Origin: JBKEDC01 sp047971925
GTDB lineage: Bacteria > Bacteroidota > Bacteroidia > Bacteroidales > Prolixibacteraceae
Assembly: GCA_047971925.1 (NCBI GenBank)
Contig: JBKEAC010000009.1
Location: 1 to 64,000 of the forward strand
Length of the DNA stretch: 64,000 nt
Reading direction: 5' to 3'
The notes below the pieces were generated by a model that was not told where the DNA came from, made no database searches, and was given only the letters and a program-made list of their open reading frames with translations. Of the stretch, positions 44,759 through 53,402 are shown one piece after another. The position numbers and the translations under genes are program-made. Each line of letters starts with the position of its first letter. Positions within the stretch are counted from its first letter, which is position 1.

Positions 44759-47587
44759 CTACATTTTAGTTATTGTGGGGCGTGGATGAATGATTATCGG
44801 ACGAGAAATGGTGTATAGTCCACTTCCGCATCGCACGCTAATTTGATAGGTGATGGTGTATGCCTCGCTTTTTTCTGCATCGCTCAACTCTAGTTTAATG
44901 ATGTTATCGTTGATTAAATCGGCACTAGGTTGCTGAATGCCCGAATAGAGTACTTGTGTTGGATTACTATCCTTTGTTATCCACCATTCGAAATTTTCCA
45001 TGAAGTCGATTTTGCAATCTCCAGTAGGAACGTTTAGCGTGCTGAAGTCGAGTGTTGTTTCTCCTTTTTCAAATATCTTGTAGTCTGGTCGAGCTTCTTT
45101 AATGTCGCTATCGGGTTCATCGAGTTCGTTCCATGTGGCCGATGTGATGTGTTCCACGCATTCTGCAATCTCATCGAGAGCTTTAATTTTCGATAAGTCA
45201 ACAACTCTCACAGCAACGTTCGTTGGAGTGCTTTCGCATGCATAATCGCTTCCGCCAATGCGTGCAGTAACTTTATATGTTGCTTGTCCGCACACGTAGC
45301 CCGGGGCAAGTGTAATGCTTTGAATCATTTCCGATTGGTAGGTGCTCGAGGCGGTTACTTTACTTCCTTCTAATCCCCACGATGTTACAACCGTCCACTT
45401 ATATTCGATGGGAAATAAATTGGTGTCAATTTCATTGCCGTAGAGGTCGAGCACTTTGGGTTGAATGTTGGTTGACGAACCAGCACAGATGGTCTGCAAT
45501 GGATTAATCACCGGAACGGGGTTTATGGTAATGGTCACTTTGTCGCGATTACAATCGTTTTCGCAACACGACACATAGAAATCGTAGATTCCTGGTGTTT
45601 TTGCTCCTCCGGGGAAAAGTGTGTTGGTTGAAACGTTGGTTCCTTTGGTAATCGGACTGCTCGCATTGGCATCGTCAAACCAATTTAGTTCTAAAGATTC
45701 GCCACAGCTCATTGTTTTCACATCCATAAACATGACATCAGAAAATGAGGCCGATGTTGTTGAGGGTGCATTGGCAATGATGATATAAACCTTGTTTGGA
45801 CTAAGGTTTTTAATGGTTCTATCGGTCACACTGAGGTCGTATTTCACAGTCGTAATGTAGTTTTCTGCTGGATAACTCGGATTGAATGGAAACTCATAGA
45901 TGCTGTAAGTGAATTGCTTTGAACCATTGTCTTTAATTGATAGGCTGCTGTTGCTTTCATCGAGTTTAAAAACGCCCACTTCTTTGTAGGAAACGGCTGT
46001 TCCTGCAGTGTAGGTCGATGAAAACAGACTGCTACTTGCTTTATAGCTTAAATCGGCATAAGTTGCATTGTTGCTAAATGTTTGTTTCTGATAGCTCCAT
46101 TCATAGCAGCAAATTGAAGGCGATACCGTGATTGTTGCTTCTGTTCCCTGACAAATTTCCTCGGGAGGAAGGAGCGCAAATGGTTCGCTGGAAAGTGAAA
46201 TTGTGCTGCTTGAAATACAATCAACGGTGCTTGATGTGAATTTAGCTTCAACGGTGTAAGTGCCCGATGCTAAACCCGCAAAGATTAGTTTGCTTGAACT
46301 CCAATCGCTGAGAACCGTTCCGCTGCTGTTGAGCAATCGATAGCTCGATTTATTGTCGCTAGTTAGTTTGATACTTCCATCGTTGTTTTCCAATCCTGTG
46401 CTGCTGTTCACCGTGATGCACGATGTGGAGTAGGTAATTTCAGGGCTCTTTTGAATGTTTAAGGTGAATGAAAGTGTATCGGTAGTGTAGGGGTCTTTGA
46501 GAATCGCTTTCCACTCTCCGCCATGTTGGGCGATGGTGGGATAGCTAATTTCAAGAAGGTTTTGCGTTGACATCTTCACCGGATTGCTCGTGTCGGTGTT
46601 ATTTATCCATTCAAATTCATACCATGCTGGGCAACCTCCCGATACATTAGCTGTAATGCTCAGTGGAGTTCCTTCACAAATGACAGCATTGCCATTTAAT
46701 CCATCGATAGATACGGATTCGGGTGCAAAAGTACCGAAAGAAATATCATCGAGACCGAAATCATTACCGTTCGTGTTATTGTTATAGTTCACCACCTGCA
46801 CCACTGCTGAAGTGGATGAGCCACTATACCAAGTGGCATAGAAGCGATATTCATCGAGCCATGGGTTTACATCGTTATTAGTCCATTTGCTGAGGGTTAC
46901 CTTTGTGCCAATATCAGTGCCATTCACCGAAAACCCGAGTTCTGGGTTTTGGTTGGTTGCTGTGCTACTTGCTTGAAAGATTTTTAAGGCCCAAGCCGAA
47001 AGATAGTATGTGGTGTTGGGTTGAACCTTAATGGTTTGCCGCCACACTACAAGGTCAGTTGCTCCGTCCACAACCATGTAAAAGCCTGTCCCATCTCCTT
47101 TTGTGTGGTCGTATTTTCCTTTAAAACCAGAATAAAAGGTAGTGGCATTTTTAAGAATGGCGTATTTTTTTGAATCACCTGTTCCATAAGTATATTCAGT
47201 ATAAAAGGAATTTTTACCAGCTGTTGTTGCTCCTAGTTCAAAATTTCCATTCACTACCAATTCGCTACCTGTGGTTACTTCAGCGGTTTTATAGCTCGTG
47301 CCACCCGATGTAAATGTGGCATAATACTTCATGGCAATCTTCGATATATATACACTTACATCGCTAGCCACCAGGGTGAGTTTATTTTCAGAATCGGTTT
47401 GATACCACTTGATATTTGTGGCATCAGCGGGCAATCCGATAAATGATAATTGCACCTTGTTAACCTCCACGCAATAGTCCATTTTAACCGTGGTGGCAGT
47501 GGTGAGTGTTTGTGCATTGCTTACCGTTCCGACAAGCAGAAAGCACAAGACAAAAACAGATTTTAAAAGTTTATTTGAATTGAACAT
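44759..47587 (-). CDS. Large secreted multi-domain protein, paralogue 2
   Basis: The 942-residue protein has a signal peptide ending SNAQ (about 26). A carbohydrate-binding/jelly-roll-like domain follows (about 110-290: ELVVNGNFELG...GNDFGLDDISFGTF), then several Ig/PKD-like modules, each opened by a Cys-containing ICEGTPLSI, ICQGTEATITV or ICAGSSTNIQ pattern, and a final module ending RPTITKM. It is closely similar end to end to the upstream gene. Architecture resembles type IX exported surface adhesins, but neither a type A (Por) nor a type B (gliding) C-terminal sorting domain is visible. It starts two bases after the upstream gene's stop. The exact ligand is unknown. Confidence 0.8.
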   Translation of the reverse strand: MFNSNKLLKSVFVLCFLLVGTVSNAQTLTTATTVKMDYCVEVNKVQLSFIGLPADATNIKWYQTDSENKLTLVASDVSVYISKIAMKYYATFTSGGTSYKTAEVTTGSELVVNGNFELGATTAGKNSFYTEYTYGTGDSKKYAILKNATTFYSGFKGKYDHTKGDGTGFYMVVDGATDLVVWRQTIKVQPNTTYYLSAWALKIFQASSTATNQNPELGFSVNGTDIGTKVTLSKWTNNDVNPWLDEYRFYATWYSGSSTSAVVQVVNYNNNTNGNDFGLDDISFGTFAPESVSIDGLNGNAVICEGTPLSITANVSGGCPAWYEFEWINNTDTSNPVKMSTQNLLEISYPTIAQHGGEWKAILKDPYTTDTLSFTLNIQKSPEITYSTSCITVNSSTGLENNDGSIKLTSDNKSSYRLLNSSGTVLSDWSSSKLIFAGLASGTYTVEAKFTSSTVDCISSSTISLSSEPFALLPPEEICQGTEATITVSPSICCYEWSYQKQTFSNNATYADLSYKASSSLFSSTYTAGTAVSYKEVGVFKLDESNSSLSIKDNGSKQFTYSIYEFPFNPSYPAENYITTVKYDLSVTDRTIKNLSPNKVYIIIANAPSTTSASFSDVMFMDVKTMSCGESLELNWFDDANASSPITKGTNVSTNTLFPGGAKTPGIYDFYVSCCENDCNRDKVTITINPVPVINPLQTICAGSSTNIQPKVLDLYGNEIDTNLFPIEYKWTVVTSWGLEGSKVTASSTYQSEMIQSITLAPGYVCGQATYKVTARIGGSDYACESTPTNVAVRVVDLSKIKALDEIAECVEHITSATWNELDEPDSDIKEARPDYKIFEKGETTLDFSTLNVPTGDCKIDFMENFEWWITKDSNPTQVLYSGIQQPSADLINDNIIKLELSDAEKSEAYTITYQISVRCGSGLYTISRPIIIHPRPTITKM

Positions 47588-47589
47588 GA

Positions 47590-50475
47590 CTATTGCATTT
47601 TAGTTATTGTGGGTCGTGGTTTAATCGTTATTGGTCGGCTAATGCTGAACAAACCATTTCCGCATCGCACATTCAGCTGATAAGTAATGGTGAATGCTTC
47701 GCTTTTTTCAGCATTGCTTAAATCAAGTTGAATTACATCACTTCCGGTAAGTTCGGAGCTTGGTTGTGCTGTTCCGCTATATAATATTGTGCTGGCATTG
47801 CTGTCTTTGGTAATCCACCATTCAAGGTTACTCATGAGTTCATTGTAGCACGATGCCGTTGGAATGGCATCGGTGATAAAATCGAGTGTTGTGTTTCCAT
47901 CGGCAAAGATTTTGTATTCTGGTCGAGCTTCTTTGATGTCAGTATCGGGTTCTGCTTTTTCGTTCCAAGTGGCAGCTACTATTTTTTCCACGCATTCTTC
48001 AATGGCGCTGAGTGTTTTGATTTGCGATAAATCAACCACTTGAACTTTCATTGTCGCCGTGTTGCTTTCGCATGCGAACGCGGCATTTCCCACACGAGCT
48101 GTCACTTCATAGGTAGCTTCACCGCAAGAATACCCATTGGCAAGCGTGATGGTTTGCTCCATTTTCGCTTGATAATAATCGGAGCTGGTGATGCCCGAAG
48201 AGTTTACTCCCGAAGTGCTTTTGGCAGTCCATTTATATTCAATGGGGAACAAGTCGGTGTCGATGACATTCCCGTAAAGGTCGAGCACATTGGGCTTAAT
48301 GTTGGTGCTGCTTCCCGAGCAAATTGTTTGATTGGCTTGAAGAACGGGTATCGGATTAATTGTTATGCTCACCTTGTCGATATTACACCCATCGGTGCAG
48401 CACGACACATAGAACGAATAGATTCCTGGTGTGGCTGTTCCTCCGGGGAAAAGCGTTTCAGTGCCGATGCTTTCGCCTGTGCCCAACAAATCTTTTCCTT
48501 CAGGGTCTTTATACCATGAAATATCGGGAAACAAGGCGGAAGTCATTTTCCCTGCATCGGTATACATTAGTCCGGAATAACACTCTGAAGCTGTCGACGA
48601 AGCATTTGCCACAATGACATAAACTTTGCCCACTGTGAGGCTCTTAATTGCACGTTCAGCCTTCGATAGCGTGCTGCTATATTTAATCCGAACCACAAAG
48701 TTTTTCGAAGGGTCTTTGGGGTTGAAAGGATATTCATAAATCGAGTAGGTGAAGCCAGTTTTCCCATCATCTTTCACTATTAAAGCGTTGTTCACTTCTT
48801 CTAATCGGAAGATACCAACTTGGCGATAAGATACCTTAGTCCCAGCTACATATTGATTGCTGCCTTCCACATAGGTGTTCTTGAAAAGGCTACTACTCAT
48901 GATATAGGTTTGGTCGGATTCGGTGCAATTATTCGGAAACTTCTGTGTCTTGTCGCTCCACTCATAGCAACACAATGAGGGCGAAACCGTGATGGTTGTT
49001 GAACCACCTTGGCAGAATTGATCGGGAGGAAGAACGGTGAACATTTCGCTTGTTAGCGATACTTCGGCACTCGACGTACAAGCCAGAGCGCTGTTGACAA
49101 ACTTCGCTTCAATTGTGTAGCTACCCGAAGCTAAGTTTTCATATTGAAACACCGAATTGCTCCAACCACTACCAACGGCAGTTCCTGCGCTATTAAGCAA
49201 GCGGAACGAAACGGTGCCATCGCCGGTGATGTAGATTGCGCCATCGTTTTTTTCAACTCCTGTGGTTTGGTCTTTTGTAACACATGAAGTGGTGAAAGAA
49301 ATATCGGGAGTTTCTAGTAGATTGAGATGAAATGAAAGGGTGTCGGATGTGAATGAATCGCGCACCACGAGTTTCCACTCACCGCCGTGCTGGCTTGTAG
49401 TGGGATAACTGATGTTAAGTTGACTCGTGCTGGAATATAGCACGGGAGTGTTGGTGTCGGTGTAATTAATCCACTCATACGTGTATTGATCGGGGCAACC
49501 ATCAGAAACATTCGCGGTGATGCTTAGTGGTGTTCCCTCGCAGACTACCTCATTGCCATTTAAACCATCTATGTTAACAACGGGAGGCGAGAACGTTCCA
49601 AACGAAATATCATCAATACCAAAGTCGTTACCGCCTTGTGCTGTGTTTAAGTTCACAATAGAGAGTACAGCCACATTGGTGTCGGCTGTCCAGTTGCCAT
49701 AAAAGCGGTTGGTTTCCGACCAATTGCCCACCTTGCTGCTAAGTTGTTGTGCTGTTCCAATTTGAACACCGTTGATTGCAAAGCGCAAGTTTGCTGGGTT
49801 TGAGCTGTTCACGCTACTTCCCCAAGCCGAAAAATAGTACGTAACGCCAATTGTTGTTTTTATGGTTTGTGTCCACACGGTAACATATTCTGTTGTTAGG
49901 GTAGAACCATTAATAATCATGAAGTTTCCAGCTCCACCACGGGCTTTTCCGCTGAAAGAACCATGATAATTGGCGGCATTCGTTCCGATGGCATAGTATC
50001 CTTCAGGGTTTAGCTCGTTTGTTACTTCTGCAATGTCGCTTACATAAGTATATTTTGTAACAAAGTCTGTGTTTCCTTGTTCAAAGTTTCCATTCACCAC
50101 GAGCTCGGTTCCTGTTGAAAATATATTTGATTTGTAAGGCGATGCATCGAGTGTGTAGGTAACGTAATATCGACGTGTAAATAAAGCCTTGTATGTTGTA
50201 ACACCCGTGGCAACTGTTGTTTCAGCTCCTGTGTTGTCGATTTCAATCCATTTAATCGACGATGTAACTACATTGCTAGGTAAATTCACCGCTGTCATTA
50301 ACACCTTGTTAGGTTCTGAACAAAAGTCCATGTCGATATTAACGGAAGTATTCAATGTTTGAGCTTCCGTTATACTTAAACTTGCCATTGCTATTGCGAT
50401 TGCAAGAGTGATATGCTTAATAAACTTTTTCAAGTGTGAATATTTAAAAGTGAATCTTATGTATTTATGAAACAA
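47590..50475 (-). CDS. Large secreted multi-domain protein, paralogue 1
   Basis: The 961-residue protein is the tandem paralogue of the following gene, with the same order: signal peptide (ending ITEAQ), a NGNFEQG-type jelly-roll module with GNDFGIDDISFGTFSPP, Cys-rich Ig/PKD-like modules (VCEGTPLSI, FCQGGSTTITV, ICSGSSTNIK) and a terminal module ending RPTITKMQ. An internal TTG at 50431-50433 would give a tighter signal peptide (KKFIKHITLAIAIAMASLS) than the ATG used here. It is first in a two-gene unit and preceded by about 580 bp of AT-rich DNA. It may be a type IX cargo, but no sorting domain is seen. Confidence 0.8.
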   Translation of the reverse strand: MFHKYIRFTFKYSHLKKFIKHITLAIAIAMASLSITEAQTLNTSVNIDMDFCSEPNKVLMTAVNLPSNVVTSSIKWIEIDNTGAETTVATGVTTYKALFTRRYYVTYTLDASPYKSNIFSTGTELVVNGNFEQGNTDFVTKYTYVSDIAEVTNELNPEGYYAIGTNAANYHGSFSGKARGGAGNFMIINGSTLTTEYVTVWTQTIKTTIGVTYYFSAWGSSVNSSNPANLRFAINGVQIGTAQQLSSKVGNWSETNRFYGNWTADTNVAVLSIVNLNTAQGGNDFGIDDISFGTFSPPVVNIDGLNGNEVVCEGTPLSITANVSDGCPDQYTYEWINYTDTNTPVLYSSTSQLNISYPTTSQHGGEWKLVVRDSFTSDTLSFHLNLLETPDISFTTSCVTKDQTTGVEKNDGAIYITGDGTVSFRLLNSAGTAVGSGWSNSVFQYENLASGSYTIEAKFVNSALACTSSAEVSLTSEMFTVLPPDQFCQGGSTTITVSPSLCCYEWSDKTQKFPNNCTESDQTYIMSSSLFKNTYVEGSNQYVAGTKVSYRQVGIFRLEEVNNALIVKDDGKTGFTYSIYEYPFNPKDPSKNFVVRIKYSSTLSKAERAIKSLTVGKVYVIVANASSTASECYSGLMYTDAGKMTSALFPDISWYKDPEGKDLLGTGESIGTETLFPGGTATPGIYSFYVSCCTDGCNIDKVSITINPIPVLQANQTICSGSSTNIKPNVLDLYGNVIDTDLFPIEYKWTAKSTSGVNSSGITSSDYYQAKMEQTITLANGYSCGEATYEVTARVGNAAFACESNTATMKVQVVDLSQIKTLSAIEECVEKIVAATWNEKAEPDTDIKEARPEYKIFADGNTTLDFITDAIPTASCYNELMSNLEWWITKDSNASTILYSGTAQPSSELTGSDVIQLDLSNAEKSEAFTITYQLNVRCGNGLFSISRPITIKPRPTITKMQ

Positions 50476-51059
50476 AATAAGTATTTAATTTTTAAATGTG
50501 ATTTATTGTGTCTATAAGATTTCAATATGTAGTTTTGAAAACTTATTCTTGTTCTCTTATTTGGTGAGTTTTTTATCTGAAATCGCTAATCTTTGATGTC
50601 TTTTGATACATCTATTTTAACTAAACTAAGTCGTTGAATTTGTACAAGCGTTTTGAAGATGTTTTTATTATCTTTGATTGATGTTCTTGACAATCAATTT
50701 TTAATTGATGATTTTTATTGACTAGTTGTTGTACTAATTCGATTTTCTTAAATATTGATATGTGTTAATATGTCGATTGAAATGTAAATGAATATGAATA
50801 TTATCATGTTTTTGAATGCATCTTGATTTTTCTCTCCAGAAATTTTCTTTAACGACATAAATGTGTTCAGTCTTGTTTCACCGACGCTTTTCAAGCCCGT
50901 AAATAATCTTGTATGATAATCAAATAACGGCGCCATGCTGTAGTGGAGTATGAAATTTTCGGGCTTACGGGTTTAAATTGTTTTGTCTGATGTGCAAGAT
51001 AGCGTGCTGAATTATAGAAATTATAATCTCCAAATAGCAATTTATACAAAAATTGCAAT

Positions 51060-51352
51060 GTCCAATTAGCAAGAAAAAATTTTTTCAGACGCATTTTACA
51101 AATCCGATGAGCAAGAAAAAATTTTTTCAGACACATTTTACAAATCCGATGAGCAAGAAAAAATTTTTTCAGACGCATTTTACAAATCCGATGAGCAAGA
51201 AAAAATTTTTTCAGACGCATTTTGCAAATCCGATGAGCATGAAAAAAATTTTTCAGACCCATTTTGCAAATCCGATGAGCAAGAAAAAATTTTTTCAGAC
51301 GCATTTTGCAAATCCGATGAGCATGAAAAAATTTTTTCAGACGCATTTGACA
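51060..51352. repeat. Palindromic tandem array 4, 42-bp period
   Basis: The 14-bp palindrome GAAAAAATTTTTTC starts at 51073, 51115, 51157, 51199, 51241, 51283 and 51325, exactly 42 bp apart. Constant spacers carry CAGACGCATTTTACAAATCC with few changes. The unit at 51241 is shifted by one A/T but keeps its length. Both strands stay open in one frame, but the sequence looks structural rather than coding. Confidence 0.93.
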
Positions 51353-51379
51353 AGTCAAAAAGGCAAAATAAAATCGTAT

Positions 51380-51566
51380 GGGGACTTCTAAAAATTAGCT
51401 GTTAGGTCATTTTGATTTTATGGGAGATAGATTTTGGACTAATTTCACAGAAGCATAGCGAGCTATGGTTTATGAAATTAGTGCAAAAGATACGCTCAGA
51501 AAACAAAATGAACAACAGCTGTATTTAGCAGCCTCCCCAATTTAAAACTAATTTTTAGAAGTCCCC
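51380..51566 (+). mobile_element. 187-bp MITE-like element, copy 2
   Basis: The 187 bp are bounded by GGGGACTTCTAAAAATTAG and its inverse, and flanked by direct GTAT (51376-51379 and 51567-51570). It differs from the other copies at two bases or so. It sits 28 bp past the edge of array 4. Confidence 0.95.
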
Positions 51567-51815
51567 GTATCTATATATAATGTATAGATGGTTGGAAATC
51601 CGCATGATTTGATATTTCCCGCATAGCAAGCCTAAACGACCATTAAGGGTGTTACGTTCTTGTTATAGTTCGACCTGAGCCATTAAGCCCCGATTGAAAT
51701 CTGGAAGTTTTAATGTAAAACTCACTAAAACCTTTCAGGAGCGATACTTTAAATTGTAGATATGATGTTATATACTACAACATTCAAGCCAACATTGAGT
51801 CTTTTTTCCTATCTC

Positions 51816-53102
51816 TTAGCTTTCCAATTGGGCAACAAGATTTGCATTCTCGCCATGTCCCTCAATGCCTGTAATTCGAACCGTGTAAAACTCATTGTGC
51901 AACATGTTTTCGCCTGTGGCTCTAATTGGAGTGTAATGCTCGCCATAGCCTTTGGCACGTTTCTCATTGTCGAAACCTTCAATGAGCATGATTTGAGTTT
52001 TTCCGATGAATGTTTTCAAATAGTTTGTGCGTTCTTCTTCGGCAATATGGCGGAGTTTTTCGGAGCGTTCCGATTTGATCGTGCCATTAATCTGATTCTC
52101 CATGCGTTCGGCTTTCGTGCCACGACGAACAGAATATTTAAACGCATGCACATGTCCGAATTTTAGTTCGTGCACCGCTTTCACACTTTCTTCAAACTGC
52201 TCATCGGTTTCACCTGGAAATCCCACAATGAGGTCGGTTGTGAAGTTGAAATCGGGAATGACAGAGCGGAAATGAGCTACTGTTTTTTCGAAATCTTCAC
52301 GGCTGTGCATTCTTCTCATGCGTTTGAGCACTTCATTTGAACCCGATTGTAGGCATAAATGCAAGTGAGGTGTTAGCTTGGGGTGTTTGAATAGTTCCAC
52401 AAAATCGGGCGTAAAACCATCGGGTTCGATCGAGGAAATGCGCACACGAAAATCGCCCTCAATAGCCAAAATCTCTTTAACTACATCTTCTACTTTGTGC
52501 CCTTCCCAGTTATATCTGCCGATGTTCACACCTGTTATCACTAATTCTTTGAAGCCATTGGCGAGTGTGTTTTTTACATTCTCAATAATTTCGGGTAGGG
52601 GGCGACTAATAGCTCTTCCACGAACTGTTGGAATAATGCAGTATGAACAGAAATTGTCGCAGCCATCTTGAATTTTGATTGAGCTTCGAGTGTGCAAACT
52701 TTTATCAACCGTGTTGAATTGAAATACATTGGCATTTAAATTATCGGGGTGCACGATTTCTCCCGAAAAATGCGATTCAACGAGGTTTAAAATGGAACCT
52801 TTGCGATTATTTTCCACCACATAGGTAATTTTATCTTCGCTTTCCAATTGTTCTTTGTAGTTGTTCACCATGCAACCTGTTACTACCACCACCGAACCTT
52901 GATTGTTTCGTGCTGCTTGACTGATGGTGTTTCGTGATTTCTGGTCGCTCTGATTGGTAACGGTGCATGTGTTCACCACCACCACATCGGCTTTGTCTTT
53001 AAAATCGACCACTTCATAGCCAGCTTTATCAAATTCCGATACGAGCGCATCGGTTTCATATTGATTCAATCGGCAGCCGAGAGTTTTAAATGCTATTTTC
53101 AT
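51816..53102 (-). CDS. mtaB: tRNA N6-threonylcarbamoyladenosine methylthiotransferase MtaB
   Basis: MtaB converts t6A37 of ANN-decoding tRNAs to ms2t6A. The 428-residue radical-SAM protein has the N-terminal cluster-binding Cys in TLGCRLNQYET, VNTCTVTNQSDQ and VTGCMVNN. The radical-SAM motif DGCDNFCSYCIIP is near residue 150, and TGVNIGRYNWEG identifies the MtaB branch. A C-terminal TRAM domain (about 365-428) follows. It is on the same strand as miaB, about 300 bp downstream of it. Confidence 0.94.
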   Translation of the reverse strand: MKIAFKTLGCRLNQYETDALVSEFDKAGYEVVDFKDKADVVVVNTCTVTNQSDQKSRNTISQAARNNQGSVVVVTGCMVNNYKEQLESEDKITYVVENNRKGSILNLVESHFSGEIVHPDNLNANVFQFNTVDKSLHTRSSIKIQDGCDNFCSYCIIPTVRGRAISRPLPEIIENVKNTLANGFKELVITGVNIGRYNWEGHKVEDVVKEILAIEGDFRVRISSIEPDGFTPDFVELFKHPKLTPHLHLCLQSGSNEVLKRMRRMHSREDFEKTVAHFRSVIPDFNFTTDLIVGFPGETDEQFEESVKAVHELKFGHVHAFKYSVRRGTKAERMENQINGTIKSERSEKLRHIAEEERTNYLKTFIGKTQIMLIEGFDNEKRAKGYGEHYTPIRATGENMLHNEFYTVRITGIEGHGENANLVAQLES

Positions 53103-53189
53103 CTGTCTATAATTTGTTTTTCAGTTGCCAGATGCAACTCGCCATTATAGTCATGCTCATGTGTGAGATTCCTCCGCTCATGGCTCGTT

Positions 53190-53402
53190 TCATGGTTTGA
53201 TAATCTGCTCTAACTCTTTGATGAGTTCTTCTTTGTTTGGTAATATGTACGTAAATTTAGATGCAAAGACATTATTAGTAGCTTGCACAATCACAAATAA
53301 AGGAGTATCCAGACACTGTTTGGACAACGATATGTTCAGGATAAAATCTTCTCTTGTTGGAAATATTAGACCCAGTTCCTCTCTTGACTTCGCACTGAAA
53401 AC
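53190..53402 (-). pseudogene. Open frame without a start, possible gene fragment
   Basis: Downstream of miaB, in another frame, about 70 codons are open and read like a protein C-terminus (SAKSREELGLIFPTREDF, then FVIVQATNNVFASKFTYI, ending KEELIKELEQIIKP and TGA). There is no ATG, GTG or TTG near its beginning, so it is either a decayed remnant or chance. I do not recognise a family. The stop position may be off by one base. Confidence 0.3.

Larger units (their letters stand above)
50476..51815. other. Intergenic region with array 4 and MITE copy 2
   Basis: The first 580 bp are AT-rich without a recognisable gene. They include a weak long-range inverted repeat (AAGCCCGTAA near 50892 and TTACGGGTTT near 50975). 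Array 4 (51060-51352) and MITE copy 2 (51380-51566) follow. The part near 51597-51710 is a degenerate relative of 19480-19620. Open frames of 155 and 112 codons on opposite strands run through the array and reflect its period. Confidence 0.65.

Noticed and set aside
51380..51566. A small RNA gene
   Set aside because: Exact length, inverted termini and target duplications in three copies are explained by a MITE; transcription is not excluded but not needed.
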